A stretch of DNA of 64,000 bases from JACDAN01 sp963842235 (GCA_963842235.1 CAWJFT010000001.1:992001-1056000); one strand, 5' to 3'; numbered from the stretch's first letter, positions 45,174 through 53,507 are shown. Program-made: numbers and translations. Notes: generated from the letters alone by a model not told the origin.

Positions 45174-45954
45174 ATGAAGGGTGTCATTGCAGCCGTCGTG
45201 GCGGCAGCCCTCATCGCGGCGACAGGCGCGACAGCGGCGCTGGTTGTGACCAGCGCGAACATCAAGAACGGCACGATTCAGCTCGTCGACATCAGCAAGT
45301 CGGCGAAGAAGGCGCTCAAGGGTCAGCGCGGCCGGCGAGGGCCGGCCGGGCCACGTGGGCCGCAAGGCGCCAAGGGGGACAAGGGTGACCAAGGTGCCCT
45401 CGGCCCGAAAGGCGACAAGGGGGACAAGGGGGACAAAGGCGACAAGGGCGACACCGGCCCTTCGGTCGGCACGTTCGGTCCTGTTCCCCTCGAGGATCAG
45501 CCGGACAACGGCTGCGCCGATGCTGACGGACAGGTCGTCTGGGCGCTTACCGACGAGGATCGCTTCTTCGTCGTCGAGCCGGCCCAGGATGGAACGGGTT
45601 ACTTCGTGACTCGGTACGACGTGCATGGGACGTTCACCACGATCCCGGGCCGGGAGCAACCGGGCTGCACGGACGAAGGCACGTTCGACATCAGCCAGCA
45701 CCGGAACCTGGAACGGCGTTTGGACGCGCAAGGTCACAAGCGACATGGCCGGATTCGACTACAACCCCGACGCTGAGATGCCGGCCTCGGGGACATGGCC
45801 GGACTTCCTGACGGCGTTCTTCGGGCTTGATCCTGGTGCCGACCCGCCGACCACCTCATACGAGTTCGACTACTACAACGACTGCGGAGACCACTGGCGA
45901 GACTCGTTCTACGGCGGGGCGTCCATCGGTTCCGGCACGATCGACGACTGCTGA
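45174..45954 (+). pseudogene. Exported collagen-like protein, one frameshift
   Basis: Signal peptide (1-22), then a short spacer NIKNGTIQLVDISKSAKKALKG seen in many surface proteins of this group, then 16 collagen-type Gly-X-Y triplets starting GQRGRRGPAG and ending in repeated GDK units encoded by near-perfect 9-base repeats (45411-45450). A C-terminal beta-rich domain follows. The frame breaks at about 45694-45700 (AGCCAGC); removing one C joins TFDIS to STGTWNGVW and extends to CDGDC-like residues ending SGTIDDC at 45954. The joined product is about 259 residues. AAGGAG precedes the start. Confidence 0.75.
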
Positions 45955-45970
45955 CAAGACAGTCTGCGCT

Positions 45971-46004
45971 CGGGCGCCGGTCGGGAGATCCCGGCCGGCG
46001 CCCG
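45971..46004. terminator. Large bidirectional hairpin terminator
   Basis: Arms of 16 bases starting CGGGCGCCGG and ending CCGGCGCCCG with one G-U pair, lying between the convergent collagen-like and ribF stops. No U-tract, consistent with U-less actinobacterial terminators. Confidence 0.7.
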
Positions 46005-46010
46005 GCGCGC

Positions 46011-46862
46011 TTACACCGGGCGCTGGGCGACCTTCGCAGCCTCCACGTCGCGGCCAATCTGGTCGATGAGCTCCTGCTCCGACGCAAACGCACGCTCGTC
46101 CCGTAGCCGCTGCCAGAGCTCGATCACGAGCCGCCGGCCGTAGAGATCGCCTTCGAAGTCCAGGAGGAACGCCTCGACGCGGCGCTCTTCGCCGCCGTAA
46201 TGCGGGTTGACGCCGATCGAGACCGCCGCACGGTTCTCCCCCGCCTTCCCGGCGTAGATGCCGTAGGCCGGCACGAGCAGGTCGGCCGCAGCTGCCAGAT
46301 TCGCAGTTGGATAGCCGAGCGTGCCGCCTCGCGCCTCGCCTGCGACGACTGTCCCCTCGATCTCCGGCGGGCGCCCGAGCAGCTGAGCGGCCCCCTCGAT
46401 CTCGCCCGCGGCGAGCAGCTGTCGGATCCGGCTGGACGAGACGCCCTCGACGATCGGCACCGGACGGACGTCAAACCCGAGCTCGGCGAGGGTCTCCAGA
46501 TCGCCGGAGCGGCCGCGGCCGAAACGGAAGTTCTCGCCCGCGGCGATCACCGTCGCACCAAGCGGCCGGAGCACTGACTCGGCGAACTCTTCGGGCGTCT
46601 TCAGCGCGAGATCGGACGTGAAGGGAACGACGAGCACGTCGTCCACGCCCAGCTCCCGAAGCAGCTCCAACCGCCGCTCGAGCGTCGTGAGCAGCTCGAC
46701 GCGGTTCCCGAGCGCAGTCCGGGGATGCGGATCGAACGTGACAACCGTCGTCGGCAGCTCCGCGGCCCGGGCCGCCTCGATCACACGCCGATGCCCGCGG
46801 TGGACGCCGTCGAACGTTCCGATTGCGACAGACCTCGCCTCAGTCAAGGGCGGCAAGAGCAT
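46011..46862 (-). CDS. ribF: Bifunctional riboflavin kinase/FMN adenylyltransferase
   Basis: Makes FMN and FAD from riboflavin. The nucleotidyltransferase half has SVAIGTFDGVHRGHRRVI, FDPHPR and GENFRFGRGRSGD; the riboflavin kinase half has GEARGGTLGYPTANL and YGIYAGKAG, with a C-terminal LYGRRLVIELWQRLRDE. Length is 283 residues, slightly short. ATG at 46862 overlaps truB by 23 bases; a TTG nearer the truB stop is an alternative. truB-ribF is a conserved pair. Confidence 0.93.
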   Translation of the reverse strand: MLLPPLTEARSVAIGTFDGVHRGHRRVIEAARAAELPTTVVTFDPHPRTALGNRVELLTTLERRLELLRELGVDDVLVVPFTSDLALKTPEEFAESVLRPLGATVIAAGENFRFGRGRSGDLETLAELGFDVRPVPIVEGVSSSRIRQLLAAGEIEGAAQLLGRPPEIEGTVVAGEARGGTLGYPTANLAAAADLLVPAYGIYAGKAGENRAAVSIGVNPHYGGEERRVEAFLLDFEGDLYGRRLVIELWQRLRDERAFASEQELIDQIGRDVEAAKVAQRPV

Positions 46863-47496
46863 CGTCGGGCGGGATGATCCGAGACTGGTCGGCGTCCTCG
46901 ACGAGAAAAGGCCCCACTTCGGTGCGGCGCAACGTCCGGCAGTGACCACCGAGCTCGTCCGCAATCGATCGGACGTAGGTGCCCGAGCCGACGAGCAGAT
47001 CGAGCACGGCGCTACGCCCGTCGTAGGAAACGAGGTCGAGCGAGTGAATCGTCGAGCGCCGGATCGGCATCTCGACCTCCTCCCCACGCCGGTGCAGGCG
47101 ATAGGCGCGCTCGCCGCCGACCTTGACGGCCGAGGCCGCCGGCACGCGCAGCTCCACCTCACCGCGCAGAGCGGCGAGCTGCCGCTCGAGCTCCTCCGGA
47201 GAAGGCGGCTCGCGCTCCTCGAGCACCTCTCCCTCGGGATCGCCGGTCGTCGTTCGAGCGGACAGGTCGACTTCGGTCACGTAGCGCTTGTCGAGCCCCA
47301 CGAAGCGCTGGGCGAGCTTGGTCGACCGCCCGAGAAGCACGAGCAGAAGGCCCGTCGCGAAGGGATCCAGCGTGCCGGCATGTCCGGCGCGGGCACCGGT
47401 GCGCTCGCGAAGATCTCGAACCAGCGCGAACGACGACGGGCCGGCCGGCTTGTCCACCAGCACGAGACCGGACGGATCAAGCCCGCGCGGAGGCAC
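46840..47496 (-). CDS. truB: tRNA pseudouridine(55) synthase
   Basis: Isomerises U55 in the tRNA T-loop. SGLVLVDKPAGPSSFALV, the catalytic Asp in GHAGTLDPFATGLL, KRYVTEVDLSARTTTGDPEG and AAGSAVKVGGERAYRLHR-like sequence (PAASAVKVGGERAYRLHR) are present. GTG at 47496 gives 218 residues and overlaps the upstream gene by 20 bases; a TTG at 47505 is also possible. Confidence 0.92.
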   Translation of the reverse strand: MPPRGLDPSGLVLVDKPAGPSSFALVRDLRERTGARAGHAGTLDPFATGLLLVLLGRSTKLAQRFVGLDKRYVTEVDLSARTTTGDPEGEVLEEREPPSPEELERQLAALRGEVELRVPAASAVKVGGERAYRLHRRGEEVEMPIRRSTIHSLDLVSYDGRSAVLDLLVGSGTYVRSIADELGGHCRTLRRTEVGPFLVEDADQSRIIPPDDALAALD

Positions 47497-48808
47497 GGGC
47501 GTCAAGGTACTGCTGCCGAAGGAAGTCGACGATCTGCGGAATCTCGAGCGCCGAGGAGAATCCGGCCGCCTGGCGGTGGCCGCCGCCGTCACCGGAGGCT
47601 CTGGCGATGGCGGAGACATCCAGCTCGTCGGAGCTCGAACGCAGGCTCACGCGTCGCGCCGGGCGGCCCGGCGCGGGCGGCTCCCGGATCAGCGCCGCCA
47701 TCTCGGCGCCTTCGACCGCTCGAAGGAAGTCGATGATTCCCTCCGAGTACGGCTCAGCCGCCCCGACCTCGGCGAAGTCGGTCTTCAGGAGGTAGGAGAC
47801 GACGAGACCCCCGCCCTCGTAGACCTGGGCCCGCTCGAGCGCCCGAGCCAGGAGCTTCAGCTTCGCGAGCTGGACGGATTCGTAGACGCTCTGAAAGACG
47901 CGACGCACGTTGGCTCCGGCCTCGACGAGCTCGGCGGCGAGTCGCAGCGCCTTCGGGGTCGTGTTCGCGTACTGGAAGCGGCCGGTGTCGGTCACGAGCG
48001 CGACGTAGATGGCCTCGGCGATCTCGGGCGTCAACGCGACGTCGAGCTCGCGGATCAGGTCGCGAAGGATCTCGCCGGTCGACGAGGCGTCGGGGACGAC
48101 CAGGTTCACCTGCCCGAATCTCGAGTTGTCGTGGTGGTGATCGACATTGAGCACGAGCGGCGCCGACTCCAGCGCCGCCTGCCCCTCCCCCAGCCGGCTC
48201 TCGTTCGCGCAGTCCAGCGCGAAGAGCACGCGTTCGCCTGCGTCGTCGGGGAGCTCGCGCCGCAACTCGTCCAGCGGCATGAATTTGTACTCCGCGGGAA
48301 GCGGCGCCTTGCCGGAGAGGTACATGACGGAGTCCTTGCCGAGCTCGTCGAGCACGAGCTTGGCGGCGAGGATCGATCCGAGCGCGTCCCCATCGGGATT
48401 CTCGTGTGTGATGAGGAGAAAGCGGTCGTTTGTGCGCAGCGCGTCGGCGACGGCTGTCAGATCACTCGTCGGCGGTGGGGCGAGCTCATCGATCAGGTGA
48501 GACATCCGGACGCCGCGCTCGACGGAGTCATCGTATTGGAACGTCAGCTGGGGAGTCCGTTTCATTCGGAGCTCGCTGGCGATCCGTCCCTGGAGCACGC
48601 CGTGCGCAGCCTCGAGCCCCTCCAGCGTCTGCTCGCGCTTCTTCTGCGAGCCCAGGACGCTGACGAAGACCTGTGCCTGACGAAGGTCCGCCGAAGTCTT
48701 GACACCGGTCACGGTGACGAACCCGATCCGAGGATCGCGGAGCTCTCCGACGGCCTCGGCCAGGACTTCCTGCACCGCCGCGTTGACTCGTCGCATGCGA
48801 TCACTCAC
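47477..48808 (-). CDS. Fusion of ribosome-binding factor A and NrnA-type DHH phosphoesterase
   Basis: Residues 1-112 are RbfA (MRRVNAAVQEVLAEAV, ELRDPRIGFVTVTGVKTSADL, KRTPQLTFQYDDSVERGVRM), which assists 30S maturation. Residues 118-443 are a DHH/DHHA1 protein of the NrnA family (THENPDGDALGS, LFALDCAN, NVDHHHDN, GDGGGHRQAAGF), which degrades nanoRNA and/or pAp. The linker is short (APPPTS) and in frame, with no separate start codon for the second half. The two are usually adjacent separate genes at this locus, so this is a fusion of neighbours. Length is 443 residues. Confidence 0.88.
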   Translation of the reverse strand: MSDRMRRVNAAVQEVLAEAVGELRDPRIGFVTVTGVKTSADLRQAQVFVSVLGSQKKREQTLEGLEAAHGVLQGRIASELRMKRTPQLTFQYDDSVERGVRMSHLIDELAPPPTSDLTAVADALRTNDRFLLITHENPDGDALGSILAAKLVLDELGKDSVMYLSGKAPLPAEYKFMPLDELRRELPDDAGERVLFALDCANESRLGEGQAALESAPLVLNVDHHHDNSRFGQVNLVVPDASSTGEILRDLIRELDVALTPEIAEAIYVALVTDTGRFQYANTTPKALRLAAELVEAGANVRRVFQSVYESVQLAKLKLLARALERAQVYEGGGLVVSYLLKTDFAEVGAAEPYSEGIIDFLRAVEGAEMAALIREPPAPGRPARRVSLRSSSDELDVSAIARASGDGGGHRQAAGFSSALEIPQIVDFLRQQYLDARASARA

Positions 48809-49100
48809 CGGGCACCACCACCTCGCGCTCGACCCCGACGAGCTCGTAGTCCTGGCCGTTGAGGAAGCGAACCGCCTCCTCGAGCAGCTGTGCGGCCTCT
48901 CCGTGCTCGCGGGCGACGCAGGCCACGGTCAGGCGGCTGCGCTGCCAGAGCTCGTGGTGATCGACCTCGGCTACGGCCGCGCCGAAGCGGTTCTGAAGCT
49001 GCGCCTTGGCGGACTTGACGTGCTTGCGCTTGCCCTTCAGCGACCCCGCCTCTGGGAAGTGCAGCTCGACCGTGAGGATGCCGACGTAGCCGGCGCCCAT
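48801..49100 (-). CDS. DUF503 family protein (YlxP-like)
   Basis: A 99-residue ferredoxin-like protein: YVGILTVELHFPEAGSLKGKR at the N-terminus and VAEVDHHELWQRSRLTVACV in the core match DUF503, usually found between infB and rbfA. Function is unknown, possibly in ribosome assembly given its constant location. It overlaps rbfA by 8 bases. Confidence 0.9.
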   Translation of the reverse strand: MGAGYVGILTVELHFPEAGSLKGKRKHVKSAKAQLQNRFGAAVAEVDHHELWQRSRLTVACVAREHGEAAQLLEEAVRFLNGQDYELVGVEREVVVPGE

Positions 49101-49106
49101 GGAGGG

Positions 49107-49332
49107 CTAGATGGTTGGTGCCACGAGATCGCAGGTTCGGGGCGCGAGCTGGCCGCTCTGGGGCGCGGCGGCGAGGCGTTGCCGATGCCCGAAGGCATCG
49201 GTGACGACTCGGCGGCGTGAAGCGCACGCGCCGGGCGGCGGCCCGCTCGCGGGCCGGTGGCCGGTGCGGGAGCGGCCCAGACGCGTCAGATCGTGCATCC
49301 GGACGCGCGAGATCGTGGCATCAGCCATCTAG
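49107..49332. repeat. 226-bp imperfect palindrome with 20-bp terminal inverted repeats (MITE-like)
   Basis: Ends are CTAGATGGTTGGTGCCACGA (49107-49126) and the reverse complement of CTAGATGGCTGATGCCACGA (49313-49332), 18 of 20 identical, with weaker similarity inward for about 60 bases. A CCGATGCC-CGAA-GGCATCGG hairpin lies near the centre (49182-49201). The infB stop TAG is inside the right end. A 73-codon frame on the minus strand (49328-49107) directly follows infB but looks like a by-product of the palindrome. No transposase is present. Confidence 0.55.
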
Positions 49333-51308
49333 GACTCGGATGCCGTGGCGGCCGGCTCCGGCGCCGGCGCGCTGAGGTCGGTGCGCTCGACCTGCCTGGT
49401 CTCATAGACCTCGAGCACGTCGCCCTCCTTCACGTCGTTGAAGCCCTGGAGGAGGATCCCGCACTCGAAGCCTTCCTCGACCTCGCGGACGTCGTCCTTG
49501 AAGCGCTTGAGCTGGGCGATCGAGGTCTCGTGGATCACCGTCCCGTCGCGGACGACACGCACCTGGGCATTGCGGCGGACGACTCCGCTCGTGACATACG
49601 AGCCGGCGATCGTCCCGAGCCGTGAGACGCGGAAGAGCTGCCGGACCTCGGCTTCGCCGATCGTCTGCTCGGTCGTGACCGGCGCGAGCATGCCGACGAG
49701 CGCCTGCTCGATGTCCTCGGTCAGGCGGTAGATGACGCGGTAGGTGCGGATCTCGACGCCCTCCCGCTCGGCGAGTACCCGCGCCTCGGCGTTCGGGCGC
49801 ACGTTGAAGCCGACGACGAGCGCATTCGATGCCGCGGCGAGGTTGACGTCGCCCTCGGTGATGCCGCCGACGCCGCGGTGGATGACCCGCACGCGAACCT
49901 CCGGATGCTGAATCTTCTGGAGCTCGGAGACGGCGGCTTCGACCGACCCGTCGACGTCGCCCTTGAGGACGAGGTTCAGATCCTGGATGCCGCCCTCCTG
50001 CATCTGCGCGAAGAGCTTCTCGAGCGACACGCCGGCGCCGGCGGCAGCAGCCAGCTGCTCGCGGCGGAGGCGCTCGCCACGGTTCTGGGCGAGGTGTCGG
50101 GCACTGCGCTCGTTCTCGACGACGCGGGCCATTTCTCCGGCGGGCGGTGGATGGTCGAAACCGAGGATCTCGACCGGGTCGCCCGGGCCGGCCTCTCTCA
50201 GCTTCTCGCCGCGGAAGTCGTAGAGGGCGCGTACGCGACCCCAGGCGTCGCCGGCGACGATCGCATCGCCCACACTGAGCGTTCCGCGATGGACGAGCAT
50301 CGTCGCGGCGGGGCCACGGCCAACGTCGAGCCGCGACTCGATGATCGGGCCGGACGCCTCTGCGTCGGGGTTGGCGGTGAGGACGAGCTCGGCGTCGGCG
50401 ACGAGCAGAACCTTCTCGAGCAGATCGTCCAGGTTCTGCTTCTGCTTGGCCGAGACGTCGGAGAACTGGGTCGTTCCGCCCCATTCCTCGGGCTGGAGCC
50501 CTTCGGCGGCCAGGTCGCCGCGGACCCGGTTCGGGTCGGCGTCGGGCACGTCGATCTTGTTCACGGCGACGACGATGGGCACCTCGGCAGCCCTCGCATG
50601 CGAGATCGACTCCCTCGTCTGGGGCATGACGCCGTCGTCGGCGGCCACGACCAGGACGGCGATGTCCGTCACCTTCGCGCCGCGGGCCCGCATCGCAGTG
50701 AATGCCTCGTGACCGGGGGTGTCCAGGAACGTGATCTTCCGGCCGTCGTGCTCAGCCTGGTAGGCGCCGATGTGTTGCGTGATGCCGCCTGCCTCGGTCT
50801 CGACGACCGCCGTCTCGCGGATGGCGTCGAGCAGCGTCGTCTTGCCGTGGTCGACGTGGCCCATGATCGTGACGACCGGCGGGCGCGGTTTCAGCGTCTC
50901 CTCCGCATCGTCGTACGACTCCGGCTCCTCGTCTTCCTCGGCCGCGTGCTTGATCGTCACCTCGCGCTTGAACTCGGTCGCGATCAGCTGGACGGCCTCG
51001 TCCGACAGCGACTGGGTGATGGTGACCATCTCCCCCAGCCCCATCATGATCTTGATGATCTCCGCGACCGGCTTCCCGAGCGCCTGCGAGAGCTCCTTGA
51101 CGGTGACGCCCGACTGGACGGTGACGGGACCGGTCGGCTGAACGACCTCGCGAGGCTGCTTCGGCTTGACGTCGGTGCGATCGCGGGCCTGGCGCGAATC
51201 AGGGCGCGGCCTGGCCGCCTGCGAGTCGATGACGACGCGGCGCTTGCGGCGGCCGGCCTGCGCCTGGCGCGGCCGGATGGGCCTGTTTGGACGGTTTTGA
51301 TCAGCCAT
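49329..51308 (-). CDS. infB: Translation initiation factor IF-2 (short form)
   Basis: GTPase that places initiator tRNA on the 30S subunit. A basic N-terminus is followed by the IF2N motif (VTVKELSQALGKPVAEIIK). The G domain has GHVDHGKTTLLDAI, DTPGHEAFTAMRARG and NKID, and domains II-IV follow, with GGITEGDVNLAAASNALVVGFNVR around the junction. At 659 residues the N-terminal extension is much shorter than the 900-plus residues of many actinobacteria. Confidence 0.97.
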   Translation of the reverse strand: MADQNRPNRPIRPRQAQAGRRKRRVVIDSQAARPRPDSRQARDRTDVKPKQPREVVQPTGPVTVQSGVTVKELSQALGKPVAEIIKIMMGLGEMVTITQSLSDEAVQLIATEFKREVTIKHAAEEDEEPESYDDAEETLKPRPPVVTIMGHVDHGKTTLLDAIRETAVVETEAGGITQHIGAYQAEHDGRKITFLDTPGHEAFTAMRARGAKVTDIAVLVVAADDGVMPQTRESISHARAAEVPIVVAVNKIDVPDADPNRVRGDLAAEGLQPEEWGGTTQFSDVSAKQKQNLDDLLEKVLLVADAELVLTANPDAEASGPIIESRLDVGRGPAATMLVHRGTLSVGDAIVAGDAWGRVRALYDFRGEKLREAGPGDPVEILGFDHPPPAGEMARVVENERSARHLAQNRGERLRREQLAAAAGAGVSLEKLFAQMQEGGIQDLNLVLKGDVDGSVEAAVSELQKIQHPEVRVRVIHRGVGGITEGDVNLAAASNALVVGFNVRPNAEARVLAEREGVEIRTYRVIYRLTEDIEQALVGMLAPVTTEQTIGEAEVRQLFRVSRLGTIAGSYVTSGVVRRNAQVRVVRDGTVIHETSIAQLKRFKDDVREVEEGFECGILLQGFNDVKEGDVLEVYETRQVERTDLSAPAPEPAATASES

Positions 51309-51310
51309 GG

Positions 51311-51541
51311 TCAGCGGTCAGTGTAGAGCGAGTGGAGGTCTTGATCGATTCGGACGGTGCGCCTGAGCGTGCGGTTGAACGCCTTGCTCGCGAGCGCTCG
51401 TTCGAAGCAGGCAAGCCTACGGCAGGTGTAGGCGCCGCGGCCCGGATCGGTCGGCCCTAGCGCCAACTCGCCGTCCCGCGCGACGAAGCGGAGCAACTCG
51501 TCCTTCGGAGCCTTCCGGCCGCACCCGACGCACGTTCGAAT
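51311..51541 (-). CDS. ylxR: YlxR family RNA-binding protein (DUF448); start codon uncertain
   Basis: The conserved core IRTCVGCGRKAPKDELLRFV, then GRGAYTCRRLACFERAL, identifies YlxR, a small nucleic-acid-binding protein between nusA and infB. No ATG, GTG or TTG exists in frame between the nusA stop (51555) and the core; the first open upstream ATG-type codon is deep inside nusA (51697). An ATT at 51541 is the best-placed unusual start, or a base has been lost. About 76 residues. Confidence 0.75.
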   Translation of the reverse strand: MRTCVGCGRKAPKDELLRFVARDGELALGPTDPGRGAYTCRRLACFERALASKAFNRTLRRTVRIDQDLHSLYTDR

Positions 51542-51554
51542 CGGGTCGTTGCTC

Positions 51555-52955
51555 TCAGGCCGCGCCCTGGTCTTCCCCTTCGTCCGCGCTCGCGCGCGCC
51601 GCGACCTGCTCCTGGCCCTGCTCTTCCTCCGGCTCCTCCATCGGCTCGGCGCCGGCGACCGGGACGGCCTCCTCGACCGTCTCGCCACGGGCCTCACGCT
51701 CGGCCAGTGCGGCGTGCGCCGGGATGCCGCAGAAACGCGTTCCCGGGATCGCCGCGTTCGGGCAGCGCTTGCCGTTCGAGAGAATCGCCGCGCAGCGACC
51801 CGAGAAGTCCTCGCCGGCCTGGCCGCCGGCGAACGCGGCCTCGGCCTCGGCCGCCGCGAACTCGGCCTCGGACTGGATGTCGACCTTCCACCCCGTCAGG
51901 CGCGCGGCAAGCCGGGCGTTCAGGCCCTCTTTGCCGATTGCGAGAGCGAGCTGGTCCTCCGGGACGATGACCGTCGCCTCCTTGGTCTCGTCGTCGATGT
52001 AGACCTCCCGGACCCGGGCCGGCGACAGCGCTTTCGCGAGGAAGCGCGCGGGCTCGGTGTTCCAGGGGATGATGTCGATCTTCTCGCCGCGCAGCTCAGA
52101 GACGACCATGCGCACCCGCGAGCCGCGCGGGCCGACGCAGGCGCCGACCGGGTCGACGCCCTGGGTGTGCGAGACGACGGCGATCTTCGAGCGATAGCCC
52201 GGCTCGCGAGCGACGCCGCGAATCTCCACCAGGCCGTCCGCGATCTCCGGCACCTCGAGCTCGAACAGCGTCTTGATCAGCTCGGGATCGCGCCGGGAGA
52301 GGATCACCTGCGGGCCCTTCGTGCCCGACCGGACCTCCGTGATCACGGCCTTGATCCGGCTCCCCTGCTCGTAGCGCTCGCCGTCGACCTGCTCGGAGCG
52401 CGGCAGAAGCGCCTCGACCTTGCCGAGGTCGACCAGGATGTTGTTGCGGTCCCCGGCCTGCTGGACGATGCCCGTCACGACTTCGCTCACGCGATCGACG
52501 TACTCCTCGTACATGATTTGGCGCTCCGCTTCGCGGATCCGCTGCTGGATCACCTGCTTCGCGGTCTGCGCGGCGATGCGGCCGAAGTTCTCCGGCGTGA
52601 CGTCCTCGCGGCGCACCTGATCCTCCGGCACCTGCGACCAGTCGATCTCGAGGTCGTCGTCGGTGATCAGCGTGTGCTGCTTCTCCCCGGTCTCGTCCTC
52701 GATGCGCTCGAGATCGTCGATGGCCTGCTCACGCGCCTCGTCGAGCAGGCGCTCCTCGAGGTCCTTGGGCATATGGATCGCGAAGACGCGGAAGTCTCCG
52801 TTGTCGTCGATCTCGACCGTCGCGTGGCGATACGCGCCCGGCGTCTTCTTGTAGGCGGCCAGCAGCCCGTCGCGAAGCGCGTCCACGAGGATCCCGCTCT
52901 CGAGACCTCGCTCACGCTCCAGCTCGCGGACCGCCTCGATGATCTCGCGGCTCAT
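51555..52955 (-). CDS. nusA: Transcription termination/antitermination protein NusA with a Cys/His tail
   Basis: N-terminal RNAP-binding domain, S1 domain (GIVQQAGDRNNILVDLGKVEALLP), and two KH domains with GACVGPRGSRVRMVVSEL, GEKIDIIPW and AIGKEGLNARLAARLTGW. After residue 380 there is an added Cys/His cluster: Cys388, Cys398 (GKRCPNAAIPG), Cys409 and His414, then an acidic tail to 466. The cluster looks like a small zinc knuckle and is not part of the standard NusA core. It overlaps rimP by 4 bases. Confidence 0.95.
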   Translation of the reverse strand: MSREIIEAVRELERERGLESGILVDALRDGLLAAYKKTPGAYRHATVEIDDNGDFRVFAIHMPKDLEERLLDEAREQAIDDLERIEDETGEKQHTLITDDDLEIDWSQVPEDQVRREDVTPENFGRIAAQTAKQVIQQRIREAERQIMYEEYVDRVSEVVTGIVQQAGDRNNILVDLGKVEALLPRSEQVDGERYEQGSRIKAVITEVRSGTKGPQVILSRRDPELIKTLFELEVPEIADGLVEIRGVAREPGYRSKIAVVSHTQGVDPVGACVGPRGSRVRMVVSELRGEKIDIIPWNTEPARFLAKALSPARVREVYIDDETKEATVIVPEDQLALAIGKEGLNARLAARLTGWKVDIQSEAEFAAAEAEAAFAGGQAGEDFSGRCAAILSNGKRCPNAAIPGTRFCGIPAHAALAEREARGETVEEAVPVAGAEPMEEPEEEQGQEQVAARASADEGEDQGAA

Positions 52956-53398
52956 GTCACCCTCTCCTCGATCAGATTGCCCCGCACGATGGCGTCGTAC
53001 GGAATGACGTACTCCTCATCGTCGGTCTCCACCCGGACTCCGGCCGGGGTCGTTCCGACGAGCTCTCCCTTGAATCGCTTGCGTCCCTCGATGTCATTCG
53101 ACGTGCGGAGCGCGACGCGCCGCCCCACCGCCCGCTCGAAGTGGGCGGGGGTGCGCAGCGGCCGCTCGACGCCCGGCGAGGACACATCCACCGTGTAGTC
53201 GCGCAGATACGGGCGGAGGACGTCCGTGACCCGCGCACAGAGCGCGTGGTCGACCTGCCGTGGATGGTCGATGAACACGGTGAAGCGCTCGGGCCCCGAG
53301 AGCTCGAGTGCAAGCACCTCCACTCCGGGGATTGCGTTCTCTACCTGCGGTGCGATCTCCCGGAAGAGCGTCTTCTCCTTGTCATAGACGTTGGTCAA
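52952..53398 (-). CDS. rimP: Ribosome maturation factor RimP
   Basis: Assists 30S assembly. 148 residues with the RimP core: VEVLALELSGPERFTVFIDHP, the central YTVDVSSPGVERPLRTPAHFERAVGR (split by the family pattern) and the C-terminal SH3-like domain (GRKRFKGELVGTTPAGV). TTG at 53398 is the start, preceded by AGGAG. An intrinsic terminator ends only about 11 bases upstream. First gene of the nusA-infB operon. Confidence 0.93.
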   Translation of the reverse strand: MTNVYDKEKTLFREIAPQVENAIPGVEVLALELSGPERFTVFIDHPRQVDHALCARVTDVLRPYLRDYTVDVSSPGVERPLRTPAHFERAVGRRVALRTSNDIEGRKRFKGELVGTTPAGVRVETDDEEYVIPYDAIVRGNLIEERVT

Positions 53399-53409
53399 CT
53401 GCTGCTCCT

Positions 53410-53433
53410 AAAAAAAACGGGCGCGACGCGCCC
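53410..53433 (-). terminator. Intrinsic terminator in the rimP leader
   Basis: On the minus strand GGGCGCG-T-CGCGCCC (53433-53419) is followed by C-free T8 (53417-53410), the only classic U-tract terminator I found in the window. It ends 11 bases before the rimP TTG, so it could attenuate the whole operon. The divergent small gene starts at 53508, so the rimP promoter must lie within about 75 bases upstream. Confidence 0.75.
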
Positions 53434-53507
53434 ATTTCTCCGAACCGGTGAAATGTGGTGTTTGCAGGATAGCAAGGTCGCTCGGCGCGATAGGCTCGGC
53501 GGAGGCG

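Noticed and set aside
45411..45450. CRISPR-like or satellite repeat
   Set aside because: The 9-base units encode Gly-Asp-Lys collagen triplets and have no spacers.
45625..45954. Separate small gene after the collagen-like gene
   Set aside because: Its first residues are frame-shadow of the collagen-like protein, and removal of one base at about 45697 joins the two into one product. Treated as one frameshifted gene.
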